This document shows positions 9,189 to 17,991 of a DNA stretch of 64,000 nucleotides, in pieces. The notes below the pieces were generated by a model that was not told where the DNA came from, made no database searches, and saw nothing but the letters and a program-made list of their open reading frames with translations. The position numbers were made by a program, and so were the translations under genes. The stretch's first letter is position 1. Each line of letters starts with the position of its first letter. Source of the DNA: Pseudomonas vanderleydeniana (GTDB lineage: Bacteria > Pseudomonadota > Gammaproteobacteria > Pseudomonadales > Pseudomonadaceae); contig NZ_CP077093.1 in the NCBI RefSeq assembly GCF_014268755.2, forward strand, positions 6,322,501 to 6,386,500. The letters are read 5' to 3'.

Positions 9189-11513
9189 TTAATTCAACCA
9201 GCCCTTGACCCAATCCATCACTTCGCTGGCCGGCGCAGGCACCGAGCCACCGCAAGCGGCACCTGGCGCCGGCTCGCTGCCGCGAATATACGGCATCTGC
9301 ACTGCGCCTGGGCAACTGGCATCGGTACCCTGTCCGGTGTGAGGATCGATCCAGGCCTGAACTATGTTATCCGGTTGCGGCATGTCCAGCGGCAGCGGAT
9401 CGGATTTCTTCATGAAACTGGTCCAGACCTGCAGCGCGCCGGTGGCACCGGTAAATGGTGTCTTGCCGTTGTCGTCGCGACCCAGCCAGACCACGGCCAG
9501 CAGGTCCTGGCTGAAACCGGCGAACCAGCTGTCACGGGAATCGTTACTGGTACCGGACTTGCCCGCCAGGGTCAGGGTCTTGGGCAGAACGTTGTAGGCA
9601 CTGGCACCGGTACCTTCGCGCATTACCCGCTGCATCGCCGCCTGGATCAGGTAGATCGAGCCCGGATCGAAACGCTGCTGGACCTGGAACGGGTAACGCT
9701 TGAGCGGCTCACCCTCGGCCGTCAGCACGCTGCGGATACCGCGCATCGGCGTATTGAAGCCGCCGTTGGCGAGCGTCTGGTACATGGTCGCCACTTCCAT
9801 CGGCGTCATGCCGCCTGCACCCAGCAGAATCGCCGGATAGGCCGGGAACTCGCGGGTGATCCCAAGGCGGGCAACTGTCTTGAGGACGTTCGGCACACCG
9901 ACTTCCAGGCCAAGACGTGCCGTCGACAGGTTGTAGGAATGCGCCAACCCCTGATACAGGAAGATCGTGCCATGGGAGCGGCGATCGAAGTTCTGCGGTT
10001 TCCAGACCTGTCCGTCCGCGCCTTTCACCGAGAAGGCTTCATCCGACAGCCAACTGGTCAGGGTGTACTGGCTCGGTTTTTCCAGCGCGGTCAGGTACAC
10101 CGCCGGCTTGATCAGCGAGCCGATGTTGCGCACGGCATCCAGGGCGCGGTTGAAACCGGCGAATCCGGGCTGCCGGCTGCCGATCATGGCCTGGACCTCA
10201 CCGGTTTCCGGGTTGGTCACCACCATCGCCGCCTCCACATCCTCGGCGCCCTTGCGAGCCCCCAGGCGCTTGAAGGTGTCATTGACCGAGGCCTCGGCCT
10301 TCATCTGCAGGATCGGGTCGAAGCTGGTGAAGATGCGCAGCCCCTCCTCGGTCAAGTCTTCGTCGCGATAGTCTTCGCGCAACTGGCGCTTGACCAGGTC
10401 GAGGAAGCCGGGGAACGAACTGTCGGCCAGGCTGCCACGCTTGGTCACGCCCAGCGGCATCTTCTTCGCGGCCTCGGCCTGCTCGGTCGTCACCACGCCC
10501 TGCTGGGCCAGCAGGTCGAGTACCAGGTTACGTCGTTCCAGGGCCCGGTCCGGATAACGCCGCGGGTTGTAATAGGACGGCCCCTTGACCATGCCCACCA
10601 GCAAGGCGACCTGGTGCAGCTTCAATTCGGACAGCGGCTGGCTGAAGAAGAACTGGCTCGCCAGGCCAAAGCCGTGCACGGCGCGCTGGCCGTCCTGGCC
10701 GATGAAGACCTCGTTGAGATAGGCCTCGAGAATCTCCTGCTTGCTGTAATGCACCTCCAGCAACACGGACATCATCGCTTCGGTGAGCTTGCGGCTCAGG
10801 CTGCGCTCGTTGGTCAGGAAGAAGTTCTTGACTAGCTGCTGGGTCAGGGTACTGCCGCCCTGGCGCATCTGCCCGGACGAGGTGTTGACCCAGATGGCCC
10901 GGGCAATCGACTTCGGCGACACCCCGAAGTGGTGGTAGAAGTCCCTGTCCTCCACGGTCACCAGGGTATCGAGCAGGTACGGCGGCACCTGGTCGAGCTT
11001 GATCAGGATGCGGTCTTCGAGGTTCTTCGGGTACAGGCCACCGATCAGCAGCGGCTCCAGGCGCACCACCGACAGTTTCGAGCCGTTGAGCCCGGCCAGC
11101 TCCGCCACGTAGTCGCCGGAGAAACGCACGCGTACCGGCTGCGCGGCCTCCATCCCCTCGTAGAACTGGAAGCCACGGGTATTCAGGTCGACCGTGTTGC
11201 CATTGACGGACGCAGCGCCAGGGCCATTGACCACCGGTTCGCGCCGATAGCCCAGGGCATCGAGCTCGGTCAGGAAGTCTTCCTTGCTCAGCTTCTGGCC
11301 GACGAACAGCTCCAGCGGCCGGGCGTAGACCTTGGCCGGGATGGTCCAGCGCTTGCCGGAGAATTTCTCCTGCACCACGGCATCGAGGTAGACGGCAAAA
11401 CCGGCCAGCACCACAAGCCCGACCAGACTGAGCTTGAGGGCCCAGCCGAGCCAGGGACGAAGGCCACCGGACGGAGGTTTGGGTTTGGAACGAGGGGATC
11501 GGGTACGAGTCAT
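9189..11513 (-). CDS. mrcB: Penicillin-binding protein 1B (bifunctional glycosyltransferase/transpeptidase)
   Basis: 774 aa. A short cytoplasmic basic tail, one TM helix (~residues 25-45) and a UB2H-like region lead into a GT51 domain with the catalytic Glu motif EDRDFYHHFGVS and GGSTLTQQLVKN. The transpeptidase domain has SxxK (GSLIKP), SxN (SYNLST) and KSGTS motifs. It polymerises and cross-links peptidoglycan in the periplasm. No Shine-Dalgarno precedes the ATG, and a TATAAT lies only 9 nt upstream (see findings). Confidence 0.96.
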   Translation of the reverse strand: MTRTRSPRSKPKPPSGGLRPWLGWALKLSLVGLVVLAGFAVYLDAVVQEKFSGKRWTIPAKVYARPLELFVGQKLSKEDFLTELDALGYRREPVVNGPGAASVNGNTVDLNTRGFQFYEGMEAAQPVRVRFSGDYVAELAGLNGSKLSVVRLEPLLIGGLYPKNLEDRILIKLDQVPPYLLDTLVTVEDRDFYHHFGVSPKSIARAIWVNTSSGQMRQGGSTLTQQLVKNFFLTNERSLSRKLTEAMMSVLLEVHYSKQEILEAYLNEVFIGQDGQRAVHGFGLASQFFFSQPLSELKLHQVALLVGMVKGPSYYNPRRYPDRALERRNLVLDLLAQQGVVTTEQAEAAKKMPLGVTKRGSLADSSFPGFLDLVKRQLREDYRDEDLTEEGLRIFTSFDPILQMKAEASVNDTFKRLGARKGAEDVEAAMVVTNPETGEVQAMIGSRQPGFAGFNRALDAVRNIGSLIKPAVYLTALEKPSQYTLTSWLSDEAFSVKGADGQVWKPQNFDRRSHGTIFLYQGLAHSYNLSTARLGLEVGVPNVLKTVARLGITREFPAYPAILLGAGGMTPMEVATMYQTLANGGFNTPMRGIRSVLTAEGEPLKRYPFQVQQRFDPGSIYLIQAAMQRVMREGTGASAYNVLPKTLTLAGKSGTSNDSRDSWFAGFSQDLLAVVWLGRDDNGKTPFTGATGALQVWTSFMKKSDPLPLDMPQPDNIVQAWIDPHTGQGTDASCPGAVQMPYIRGSEPAPGAACGGSVPAPASEVMDWVKGWLN

Positions 11514-11521
11514 GGGCGCGG

Positions 11522-11527
11522 ATTATA
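11522..11527 (-). promoter_or_regulatory. Candidate -10 box immediately before mrcB
   Basis: A perfect minus-strand TATAAT sits 8 bp before the mrcB ATG. Initiation 6-8 nt downstream would produce a leaderless or near-leaderless mRNA. The -35 region is weak (ATGTTG at 17-nt spacing). Confidence 0.4.
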
Positions 11528-11628
11528 CGCACTTTATTCATGATCAACATGCACACCCGGCGGTTTGCACTCCCCTCCCGAGCGGCCATAATGACGCCCT
11601 TGATTTTCTGACCTCTGAAGGATCGCTC

Positions 11629-13185
11629 GTGAGCCAATCCCTGATCGCCGCCCTGCAAAACCCGGCCCTCTACCCGCACCCGGTAGAAGGATTCCAGCTC
11701 ATCGAGACCCATATTTCCTGGGTGCTGCTCACTGGCTCCTACGCCTACAAGATCAAGAAGCCGATGAACTTCGGTTTCCTCGATTTCACCGAGCTGTCTG
11801 CCCGTGGGCACTTCTGCAATGAAGAGCTGCGCCTGAACCAGCGCCTGACCGACGACCTGTACCTGGAAGTCCTGCCAATCACCGGCAGCGCCGAAGCGCC
11901 ACGACTGGGCGGCGAAGGTCCGGCCATCGAGTACGTGCTGAAAATGCGCCAGTTCCCGCAGAGCCAGCTGCTCAGCACCCTGCAGGCCAACGGTGAACTG
12001 ACGGCCCGGCACATCGACGAGATGGCCGAGCAGATCGCACACTTCCACCTGAACGCCCCGCACGTGCCGCAGGAACACTACCAAGGCACGCCGGAAGCGG
12101 TCATGGACCCAGTCCGACAAAACTTTGAGCAGATTCTCCCCTTCCTTCAGGACAAGGCTGACCTGCAACAACTCGATGCCCTGCAAGCCTGGGCCGAATC
12201 CAGTTTCGAACGCCTCAAGCCGCTGTTCGCCCAGCGCAAGGCCGAAGGGTTCATCCGCGAATGCCACGGCGATATCCACCTGGGCAACGCCACCGTCATC
12301 GACGGCAAGGTAGTGATCTTCGATTGCATCGAGTTCAACGAACCGTTCCGCTTCACCGACGTCTATGCCGACATCGGCTTCCTGGCCATGGACCTGGAGG
12401 ACCGCGGCCTCAAGAGCCTGGCCCGGCGCTTCATCAGCCAGTACCTGGAGCTGACCGGCGACTACCAGGGCCTGGAAGTGCTGAACTTCTACAAGGCCTA
12501 TCGCGCCCTGGTACGGGCCAAGGTCGCCCTGTTCAGCCTGTCGCCCGAGGCCACTGCGGTGCAGCGCGCCACCACCCTGCGCCAATACCGCAACTACGCC
12601 AACCTGGCGGAAAGCTACAGCACCATTCCCTCGCGCTTCCTGGCGGTCACCCACGGTGTCTCCGCCGTCGGCAAGAGCCATGTGGCCATGCGCCTGGTCG
12701 AAGCTCTGGGTGCGGTACGCCTGCGCTCGGACGTTGAACGCAAGCGCCTGTTCGGCCAGCAGCAAGGCGGTAACGACGTCGGCAGCGGCATTTATAGCCA
12801 GGACGCCAGCGCACGGACCTACCAGCGCCTGCACGAAATCGCCGAGGTCATCCTGCGCGCCGGCTTCCCGGTGGTGATCGACGCCACCTACCTCAAGCGC
12901 GAACAGCGCGATGCCGCTGCCGCGATTGCCGAGGCCACCGGCGCGCCGTGCCTGATCATCGATTGCGATGCCCCCCAGGCCGTGATCGAAAGCTGGCTGG
13001 CCCAACGTCAGGCCGACGCCGTCGACCCTTCCGATGCGACCCTGGACGTCATCGCTGCGCAGCAGGCCTCCCGTGAAGCGCTGGGTGCCGATGAAATCCT
13101 GCGCACCAAGCGTGTCCAGACCAACGAAAGCGGCAGCCTCGACACCCTGATCGCGCAAATTCGCCTGCGCTTGCCTAATCTGTAG
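11629..13185 (+). CDS. Fused APH-like phosphotransferase / P-loop (AAA_33) kinase
   Basis: 518 aa. The N-terminal ~330 residues resemble aminoglycoside/choline phosphotransferases, with the catalytic loop ECHGDIHLGN and metal-binding DCIEF. The C-terminal ~180 residues form a zeta-toxin/AAA_33-type kinase with Walker A GVSAVGKS. The same fusion is annotated in many proteobacteria without a proven substrate. GTG start at 11629 is chosen because GAAGG lies just upstream and the conserved domain begins here; the frame stays open upstream into the mrcB promoter. A possible promoter is TTGCAC-16-CATAAT (11566-11593). Confidence 0.85.
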   Translation: MSQSLIAALQNPALYPHPVEGFQLIETHISWVLLTGSYAYKIKKPMNFGFLDFTELSARGHFCNEELRLNQRLTDDLYLEVLPITGSAEAPRLGGEGPAIEYVLKMRQFPQSQLLSTLQANGELTARHIDEMAEQIAHFHLNAPHVPQEHYQGTPEAVMDPVRQNFEQILPFLQDKADLQQLDALQAWAESSFERLKPLFAQRKAEGFIRECHGDIHLGNATVIDGKVVIFDCIEFNEPFRFTDVYADIGFLAMDLEDRGLKSLARRFISQYLELTGDYQGLEVLNFYKAYRALVRAKVALFSLSPEATAVQRATTLRQYRNYANLAESYSTIPSRFLAVTHGVSAVGKSHVAMRLVEALGAVRLRSDVERKRLFGQQQGGNDVGSGIYSQDASARTYQRLHEIAEVILRAGFPVVIDATYLKREQRDAAAAIAEATGAPCLIIDCDAPQAVIESWLAQRQADAVDPSDATLDVIAAQQASREALGADEILRTKRVQTNESGSLDTLIAQIRLRLPNL

Positions 13186-13193
13186 AAACTATA

Positions 13194-13228
13194 TTCAACC
13201 GTGAAGCCGCAATGGCTTCACGGTTGAA
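13194..13228. repeat. Perfect 15-bp inverted repeat (5-nt loop)
   Basis: TTCAACCGTGAAGCC and its exact reverse complement flank GCAAT. It begins 8 bp after the stop of the kinase gene and would form a very stable hairpin in either transcript. No T-run follows, so it is terminator-like at best. The right arm also overlaps the -35 region of a possible pentapeptide-protein promoter (TTCACG 13217-13222, TATACT 13241-13246). Confidence 0.7.
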
Positions 13229-13275
13229 ACATAGTGGCATTATACTGGCGTCATAAATCCAACGGAAAACGCCCC

Positions 13276-13620
13276 ATGAGCCAGCCCAAGCTTCTTGATT
13301 CCGCCTTGTATGCCCTGCTGCATAAAGATGATGTTGCCGGTTTCAACAAGGCCCGCCCCAAGGACGGCCCGATCGACATGCGCGGCGGCGACTTCCGCGG
13401 TCTCGACCTGCGCGAACTGAATGCCGACGGGATCGACTTCACCAATGCCTACTTCCGTTCCGCCGACCTGCGCGGGGTGGATTTCCAGAACTCCCGACTC
13501 GAAGGTGCCAGCGTGGCCCACGCGCAGATTTCCGGTGCCTATTTCCCGCCACAGCTGAAGGCAGCGGAAATCCTGATGTCGGTACAGTTCGGCACGCGGA
13601 TGCGCTACGAACCGGAATAA
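13276..13620 (+). CDS. Pentapeptide-repeat protein
   Basis: 114 aa. The central part reads as A(D/N)LxX-type repeats (GDFRGLDLRELNADGIDF, SADLRGVDFQNSRLEGAS) that form a short right-handed beta-helix. Function unknown; too short to resemble Qnr-type gyrase protectors. The ATG at 13276 is preferred over an in-frame upstream start at 13234. Confidence 0.8.
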   Translation: MSQPKLLDSALYALLHKDDVAGFNKARPKDGPIDMRGGDFRGLDLRELNADGIDFTNAYFRSADLRGVDFQNSRLEGASVAHAQISGAYFPPQLKAAEILMSVQFGTRMRYEPE

Positions 13621-13848
13621 CCCCTCCGGCACAGTGGCAATCGCTGGGTCCAGCGCCAATCGGGGCCCTGGACAGCGGCAGCTATCGCGCATACCACGCC
13701 CTCATGACTCGTGCTCTTGCGCGCTGCGCCTTAGAAGCTTTTACGCACAAACCGACCAACGAACCACGCTTTTCCTACTGACCGCTACACTCTTTTCAGG
13801 CTTGCCTACTCTCGTCAACGCAGCGTTCGGCCATCGCAAGGAGGCTTG

Positions 13849-14121
13849 ATGAACGATGAACTGCAACACCTGAAAAACCTGGGCAAGACATCGGCGCAAT
13901 GGCTTCACGCAGTGGGCATCCACAGCGCATCGGATTTGCGTCGACTCGGGGCAGTGGATGCCTATCGTGCCGTGAGAACCCGCGGATTCAGAGCCTCGAA
14001 AGTGCTGTTGTACGCTATCGAGGGCGCCTTGATGGACATTCACTGGAATGACATCCCGCTGGAACGCAAAGAAGCCTTGAATAAACAGTTGGAAGCGATA
14101 TCGTCACGCCATAAGAATTGA
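13849..14121 (+). CDS. TfoX C-terminal domain protein
   Basis: 90 aa matching the TfoX/Sxy C-terminal domain (LKNLGKTSAQWLHAVGIHSASDLRRLGAVDAYRAVR), a helix-hairpin-helix-like fold. It lacks the N-terminal TfoX domain found in competence regulators, so a role in transformation should not be assumed. ATG at 13849 behind AAGGAGG. It lies 15 bp upstream of cbpA. Confidence 0.85.
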   Translation: MNDELQHLKNLGKTSAQWLHAVGIHSASDLRRLGAVDAYRAVRTRGFRASKVLLYAIEGALMDIHWNDIPLERKEALNKQLEAISSRHKN

Positions 14122-14136
14122 TTGTGCAGGTCTGTC

Positions 14137-14937
14137 ATGTATCTACTCGGGGAGCAACCGGCATACGCCGATGAATTGATCAATCGGCTGCAGAGCATTC
14201 CCGCTCGACTATTGGAAGGCTTGTCCCCCTGCGGCGAAGCCATTGAACTCGAAGAAAGCCCCGACCTTGCCCCGCAACTGGCCGATGATCGGCTCTACCT
14301 GATCGAAAGCGGCCTGGTGCATGCCAGGGTCGACGAACGCCCCCTGTTCTACCTGCATGAAGGCGACCTGGTGGGACTGCGCCAGGGTATCGACTGGCCC
14401 CGTTGCCTGCTGAGCAGCGATGGCCCGCTACGCCTGCTGCCCTACCAGCGACGCGCGGTGTTCCAGCACATCTACGCCGACGAAGCCCGCAGTGAAATGC
14501 TGCTGCGCTACCTGGTGGGCCAGACAGCCTTGCTGACGGATGCCGTGACCCGGCTCAAGCAGCCGGAGTTTCGCAGCAGCAACGGTTTCCAACAGGTCGC
14601 CGCTGGCGAAGTGCTGATCCGCCAGGGCGACGATGCCGACCACGTGTTCATCATCATCAACGGGCATGCCGAGGCCTTTGTCGACGGGCACAAGGTCGGT
14701 GACGTGCCCAAGGATGAAATTTTCGGTGCCATGGCCGTGTTCACCGGCGAGAAACGCAGCGCCAGTGTAATCGCCAGCGAGCCCTGCTCGGTCATGCTGA
14801 TCCCCAAGGAGCAGTTCCTCAGCCTGACCCAGAGCAACCCGCGCATTGCCCACAGCCTGATCCAGAGCATGGCGCGCCGCATCGACCTGCTGAACCGGGA
14901 AGTCACCCGCCTGACCGCCACCCGGCAGTCCCACTGA
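14137..14937 (+). CDS. cbpA: Cyclic-nucleotide-binding protein, CbpA-like
   Basis: 266 aa. The C-terminal ~110 residues form a cNMP-binding domain (VAAGEVLIRQGDDADHVF ... IFGAMAVFTGEKRSASV, the phosphate-binding-cassette region). No helix-turn-helix follows, so it is not a Crp-type regulator. From memory, the gene next to prrF in P. aeruginosa is cbpA, a cAMP-binding protein controlled by Vfr; domain and position agree. ATG at 14137 is preferred over an in-frame TTG at 14122. Confidence 0.8.
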   Translation: MYLLGEQPAYADELINRLQSIPARLLEGLSPCGEAIELEESPDLAPQLADDRLYLIESGLVHARVDERPLFYLHEGDLVGLRQGIDWPRCLLSSDGPLRLLPYQRRAVFQHIYADEARSEMLLRYLVGQTALLTDAVTRLKQPEFRSSNGFQQVAAGEVLIRQGDDADHVFIIINGHAEAFVDGHKVGDVPKDEIFGAMAVFTGEKRSASVIASEPCSVMLIPKEQFLSLTQSNPRIAHSLIQSMARRIDLLNREVTRLTATRQSH

Positions 14938-14977
14938 GCCATGAAGGAAGTGTCGACGAACGGTCGAAAAAAAGCGG

Positions 14978-15005
14978 TTGACTTAGAAATGAGAATCGTT
15001 ATGAT
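14978..15005 (+). promoter_or_regulatory. prrF promoter with overlapping Fur box
   Basis: TTGACT (14978-14983), a 16-nt spacer and TATGAT (15000-15005) place the start at about 15012, where the PrrF homology begins. A Fur-box-like 19-mer at 14985-15003, centred on AATGAGAATCGTTAT, fills the spacer and enters the -10. Iron-loaded Fur would therefore block transcription, the known regulation of PrrF. Confidence 0.85.
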
Positions 15006-15011
15006 TATCAC

Positions 15012-15126
15012 AACTGATCGCGAGATCGGTTGGATTTTCTGAAGGGACCCTGGTTCGGACTCTCAGATTATCTCCTCATCAGGCTAATCACGGTTATTGA
15101 CCCGGCTTTTTGCCGGGTCTTTTTTT
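15012..15126 (+). ncRNA. prrF: PrrF iron-responsive small RNA
   Basis: About 115 nt. The 5' segment AACTGATCGCGAGATCGG and the conserved core CTCAGATTATCTCCTCATCA / GGCTAATCACGGTT match, from memory, the PrrF1/PrrF2 family. The 3' end is a GACCCGGC-TTTTT-GCCGGGTC hairpin with seven Ts. PrrF is made under iron starvation and, with Hfq, represses mRNAs for iron-rich proteins (functional analogue of RyhB). Only one copy is present here, where P. aeruginosa has a tandem pair. Confidence 0.92.
15099..15126 (+). terminator. Intrinsic terminator of prrF
   Basis: 8-bp stem GACCCGGC/GCCGGGTC with a 5-nt T loop and a 7-nt T tract. A classic Rho-independent terminator and probable Hfq-binding 3' end. 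Confidence 0.93.
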
Positions 15127-15145
15127 GCCTGTAATCCGCTGATCG

Positions 15146-15925
15146 TCAGCGGCCGCCCGACGGCTCCGTCGACCACTCCAGTTGCGCCAACAATTCGTCC
15201 AGCAGTCCCGAGGCACCGAGGCGCAGATGGTCGGCGTCGACCCAGCCCGCACCGAAACGGCTCCTGGCCAGTTCGATGTAGGTCCGCGCATCGGCCAGGG
15301 TACGAATCCCCCCCGCCGCCTTCAAGCCAACCAGCCCACCGCGCTCGGCGATAGCCTCGAGCATGATGCGCACCGCCTGCTCGGTGGCGTTGACCAGCAC
15401 CTTGCCGGTACTCGTCTTGAGGAAGTCGGCACCGGCGGCAATCGCATCCTGGCTGGCCTGGCGAATCATCTGCGGGTCACGCAGCTCGCCGGTCTCCAGG
15501 ATCACCTTGAGCCGGGCCCTGCCGACACACAGGTCGCGACAGGCCGCGACCATGGTCAACCCCGTCTGCGTATCGCCCATCAGCAGCGAGCGATAGGGAT
15601 AGACCAGGTCCACCTCATTCGCCCCAGCCCTGAGTACCGCTTCCGTCTCCGAAACCGCCGAGGCCACGTTCGGCCCGCCATAGGGAAAGTTGACCACCGT
15701 GGCCACCCGGATCTCCTGCGCGCCGAGGCTGTCGAGCGTCTGCCGGGCCAGGGCGACGAAACGCGGAAAGACGCATACCGCGGCAACCGGCCCGAAGGGC
15801 GTCAGGGCCCGCTGGCACAGCGATACGATGCGCTCGGCATCGTCGTCATTGCTCAACGAGGTCAGGTCGAGCAGCCCCAGGGCCTGTTGCGCCAACTGCC
15901 GATCCGTCTGGTTCATCTGCTTCAT
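15146..15925 (-). CDS. deoC: Deoxyribose-phosphate aldolase
   Basis: 259 aa, the same length as the E. coli enzyme and colinear with it. It cleaves 2-deoxyribose-5-phosphate to acetaldehyde and glyceraldehyde-3-phosphate in deoxynucleoside catabolism. The Schiff-base lysine motif ADFLKTSTGK and the second active-site lysine (GLKAAGGI) are present. ATG at 15925 has GGGAG 6 nt upstream. No other deo gene is adjacent; it sits alone between prrF and the heme operon. Confidence 0.93.
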   Translation of the reverse strand: MKQMNQTDRQLAQQALGLLDLTSLSNDDDAERIVSLCQRALTPFGPVAAVCVFPRFVALARQTLDSLGAQEIRVATVVNFPYGGPNVASAVSETEAVLRAGANEVDLVYPYRSLLMGDTQTGLTMVAACRDLCVGRARLKVILETGELRDPQMIRQASQDAIAAGADFLKTSTGKVLVNATEQAVRIMLEAIAERGGLVGLKAAGGIRTLADARTYIELARSRFGAGWVDADHLRLGASGLLDELLAQLEWSTEPSGGR

Positions 15926-16148
15926 GTCTGCTCCCACATCCGATCATTGCATCTGCGCGGCCAGGACCCCAGGCAACGCGCCGTGCACGTTGTGGACACA
16001 ATAAAGGAGTCATTCGGCGGAAATCATGGCAAGCCAAAGACAAAGACCCTGGCTACACAAGAACAGGAAACATCGCTGCACCAACACGCAAAAATCTCAC
16101 AAAGACCAGGCAGTGGACCTCCAAGACAGCTGTTTCCAGATGTACCTA

Positions 16149-16170
16149 CAGCCAATCGACGGATTGGCTG
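16149..16170 (-). terminator. Hairpin after the hmuTUV operon
   Basis: 9-bp inverted repeat CAGCCAATC/GATTGGCTG with a 4-nt loop, about 17 bp past the hmuV stop. It lacks a T-run, so its function as a terminator is uncertain. Confidence 0.45.
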
Positions 16171-16186
16171 ACGTGGCGACCTGAAC

Positions 16187-16954
16187 TCAGCGGGCAATGA
16201 TCAGCGGATGCCCCCGCTCGGGATGAGGCAGCACCAGCACCTCCAGGCCGAACACGGCCTTGAGCCGGTCCGCCTGCAGGGCCTCGGCCGGACTGGCCAG
16301 GGCCCGGGGCCTGCCCTGTTCGAGGAGCAGCAGGCGATCGCAGTAACGTGCCGCCAAGTTCAGGTCATGCAGGATGATCAGTACTGCGGCGCCACGGTCG
16401 GCAAATTCACGAATCGCCTGCAGGGTGGTGTGCTGATGCAGGGGATCGAGCATCGAGGTCGGTTCGTCGAGCAGCAGGGTCTGGCCTGCATGGCCCGGCC
16501 AGAGCTGCGCCAGCACGCGCGCCAGGTGCACACGCTGGCGTTCGCCGCCCGACAACGCCAGGTAGCTGCGCCCGGCCAGGTGAGCCGCATCGGCGGCCTG
16601 CAGGGCCTCGCTGACGATTTCCCGGTCACGTACCTGCCCGCTCTGGTGCGGCAGGCGCCCCATGCCGACGACCTCCTCGACCCGAAAGGCGAAATCCAGG
16701 GTCGAGCTCTGCGGCAGTACTGCCAGGCGCTGCGCCCTTTGCGCGCCCTTCCATTGGGCCAGGGGCTGCTGGTCCAGCCAGACCTCGCCCTCGCTTGGCG
16801 CCAGTTCGCCGCCCAGGGCACCGAGCAAGGTACTCTTGCCGGCCCCGTTCGGGCCGAGAACCCCCAGCAACTCGCCTGGCCGGAGTTCGAGATCGATACC
16901 CGCCAGCACAGGCTGCGCACCGCGGCAGACCGTCAAGTTCCGCGCTCGTAGCAT
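16187..16954 (-). CDS. hmuV: Heme ABC transporter ATP-binding protein
   Basis: 255 aa, with Walker [10 protein letters not shown], signature LSGGERQRV and Walker [12 protein letters not shown] in the order typical of iron-siderophore/heme importer ATPases. It powers heme import across the inner membrane with HmuU and HmuT. The start overlaps the hmuU stop by 1 nt. Equivalent to PhuV of P. aeruginosa. Confidence 0.95.
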   Translation of the reverse strand: MLRARNLTVCRGAQPVLAGIDLELRPGELLGVLGPNGAGKSTLLGALGGELAPSEGEVWLDQQPLAQWKGAQRAQRLAVLPQSSTLDFAFRVEEVVGMGRLPHQSGQVRDREIVSEALQAADAAHLAGRSYLALSGGERQRVHLARVLAQLWPGHAGQTLLLDEPTSMLDPLHQHTTLQAIREFADRGAAVLIILHDLNLAARYCDRLLLLEQGRPRALASPAEALQADRLKAVFGLEVLVLPHPERGHPLIIAR

Positions 16955-17991
16955 CAGGCACGTCCCCGCAACAGCAGATACAGGAAGAAAGGCGCGCCGA
17001 GGAATGCCGTGACGATGCCGATAGGCAGTTCCGCCGGGGCCAACGCCAGCCGCGCGACCAGGTCGGCGAACAGCAGCAGGGTACCGCCAGCCAGCACCGA
17101 CGCCGGCAGCAACACCCGGTGATCCGGACCGGCCAGCAGCCGCACCAGGTGCGGCACCACCAGGCCGATGAAGCCGATCATGCCGGCGGCAGCCACCGCC
17201 GCCCCCACGCCCAGAGCGGTACAGAGCACCAGCTCACGCTTGAGTCCTTCGACGTCGATCCCCAGGTGGCCGGCCTCCGACTCACCAAGCAGCAGTGCAT
17301 TCAGGGCCTTGGCCCGGCGTGGCAGCCACAGCGCCACGCCCACCGTAATCAGCAACAGTGGCCACAGGCGCGCATAACTGGCGCCATTGAGACTGCCCAG
17401 GTTCCAGAACGTCAGGGTCCGCAAGGTCGCGTCGTCGGCCAGATAGGTGAACAACCCAACCGCCGAGCTGGCCAGGGCCGTCAGCGCGATCCCCGCCAAC
17501 AGCATGATTGCCACGCTGGTCTGGCCATTGCTCCGCCCCAGCCGATAGACCAGCGCCGTCACCCCCAATCCGCCGAGGAAGGCACACAGGGACAACAGGT
17601 AGGGGCCCATCACCTCCGGCAATCCGCCAAAGGCCGCCCCTCCGACGATCGCAATCGCCGCCCCGAGCGCCGCGCCGCTGGACACCCCCACCAGCCCCGG
17701 GTCGGCCAGGGGATTGCGAAACAATCCCTGCATCGCCACCCCGGACAATGCCAGCACTCCACCCACCGACAGTCCCAACAGGGTACGGGGCAGACGGATC
17801 TGCCCGAGAATCAGCTCCGCCTGCTCCAGCCCCTCGGCCGGCAACGCCACGCCCAGCAGGCGCAATGCCGCCCGCAGGATATCGGCCAGCGGCAGGCTGA
17901 CCGGGCCCAAGGCCAGCGACAGCCAGGTCGCCAGCAGGCACAGCAGGCCCAGGCCGACGAACAAGGTACGAGGCTTGACCAGCACGGTCAT
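16954..17991 (-). CDS. hmuU: Heme ABC transporter permease
   Basis: 345 aa, a FecCD-family permease with about ten hydrophobic helices. The motif [19 protein letters not shown] and the C-terminal [17 protein letters not shown] segment (coupling to the ATPase) are visible. It forms the inner-membrane channel of the heme importer. The ATG overlaps the hmuT stop by 4 nt (ATGA). Confidence 0.95.
   Translation of the reverse strand: MTVLVKPRTLFVGLGLLCLLATWLSLALGPVSLPLADILRAALRLLGVALPAEGLEQAELILGQIRLPRTLLGLSVGGVLALSGVAMQGLFRNPLADPGLVGVSSGAALGAAIAIVGGAAFGGLPEVMGPYLLSLCAFLGGLGVTALVYRLGRSNGQTSVAIMLLAGIALTALASSAVGLFTYLADDATLRTLTFWNLGSLNGASYARLWPLLLITVGVALWLPRRAKALNALLLGESEAGHLGIDVEGLKRELVLCTALGVGAAVAAAGMIGFIGLVVPHLVRLLAGPDHRVLLPASVLAGGTLLLFADLVARLALAPAELPIGIVTAFLGAPFFLYLLLRGRA

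Noticed and set aside
10528..13158. 876-codon minus-strand frame overlapping mrcB and the kinase gene
   Set aside because: It is antisense to the kinase gene and out of frame in mrcB; a shadow of GC-rich codon bias without domains.
13849..14121. Competence regulator TfoX/Sxy
   Set aside because: Only the C-terminal TfoX domain is present, so a competence role is not supported.
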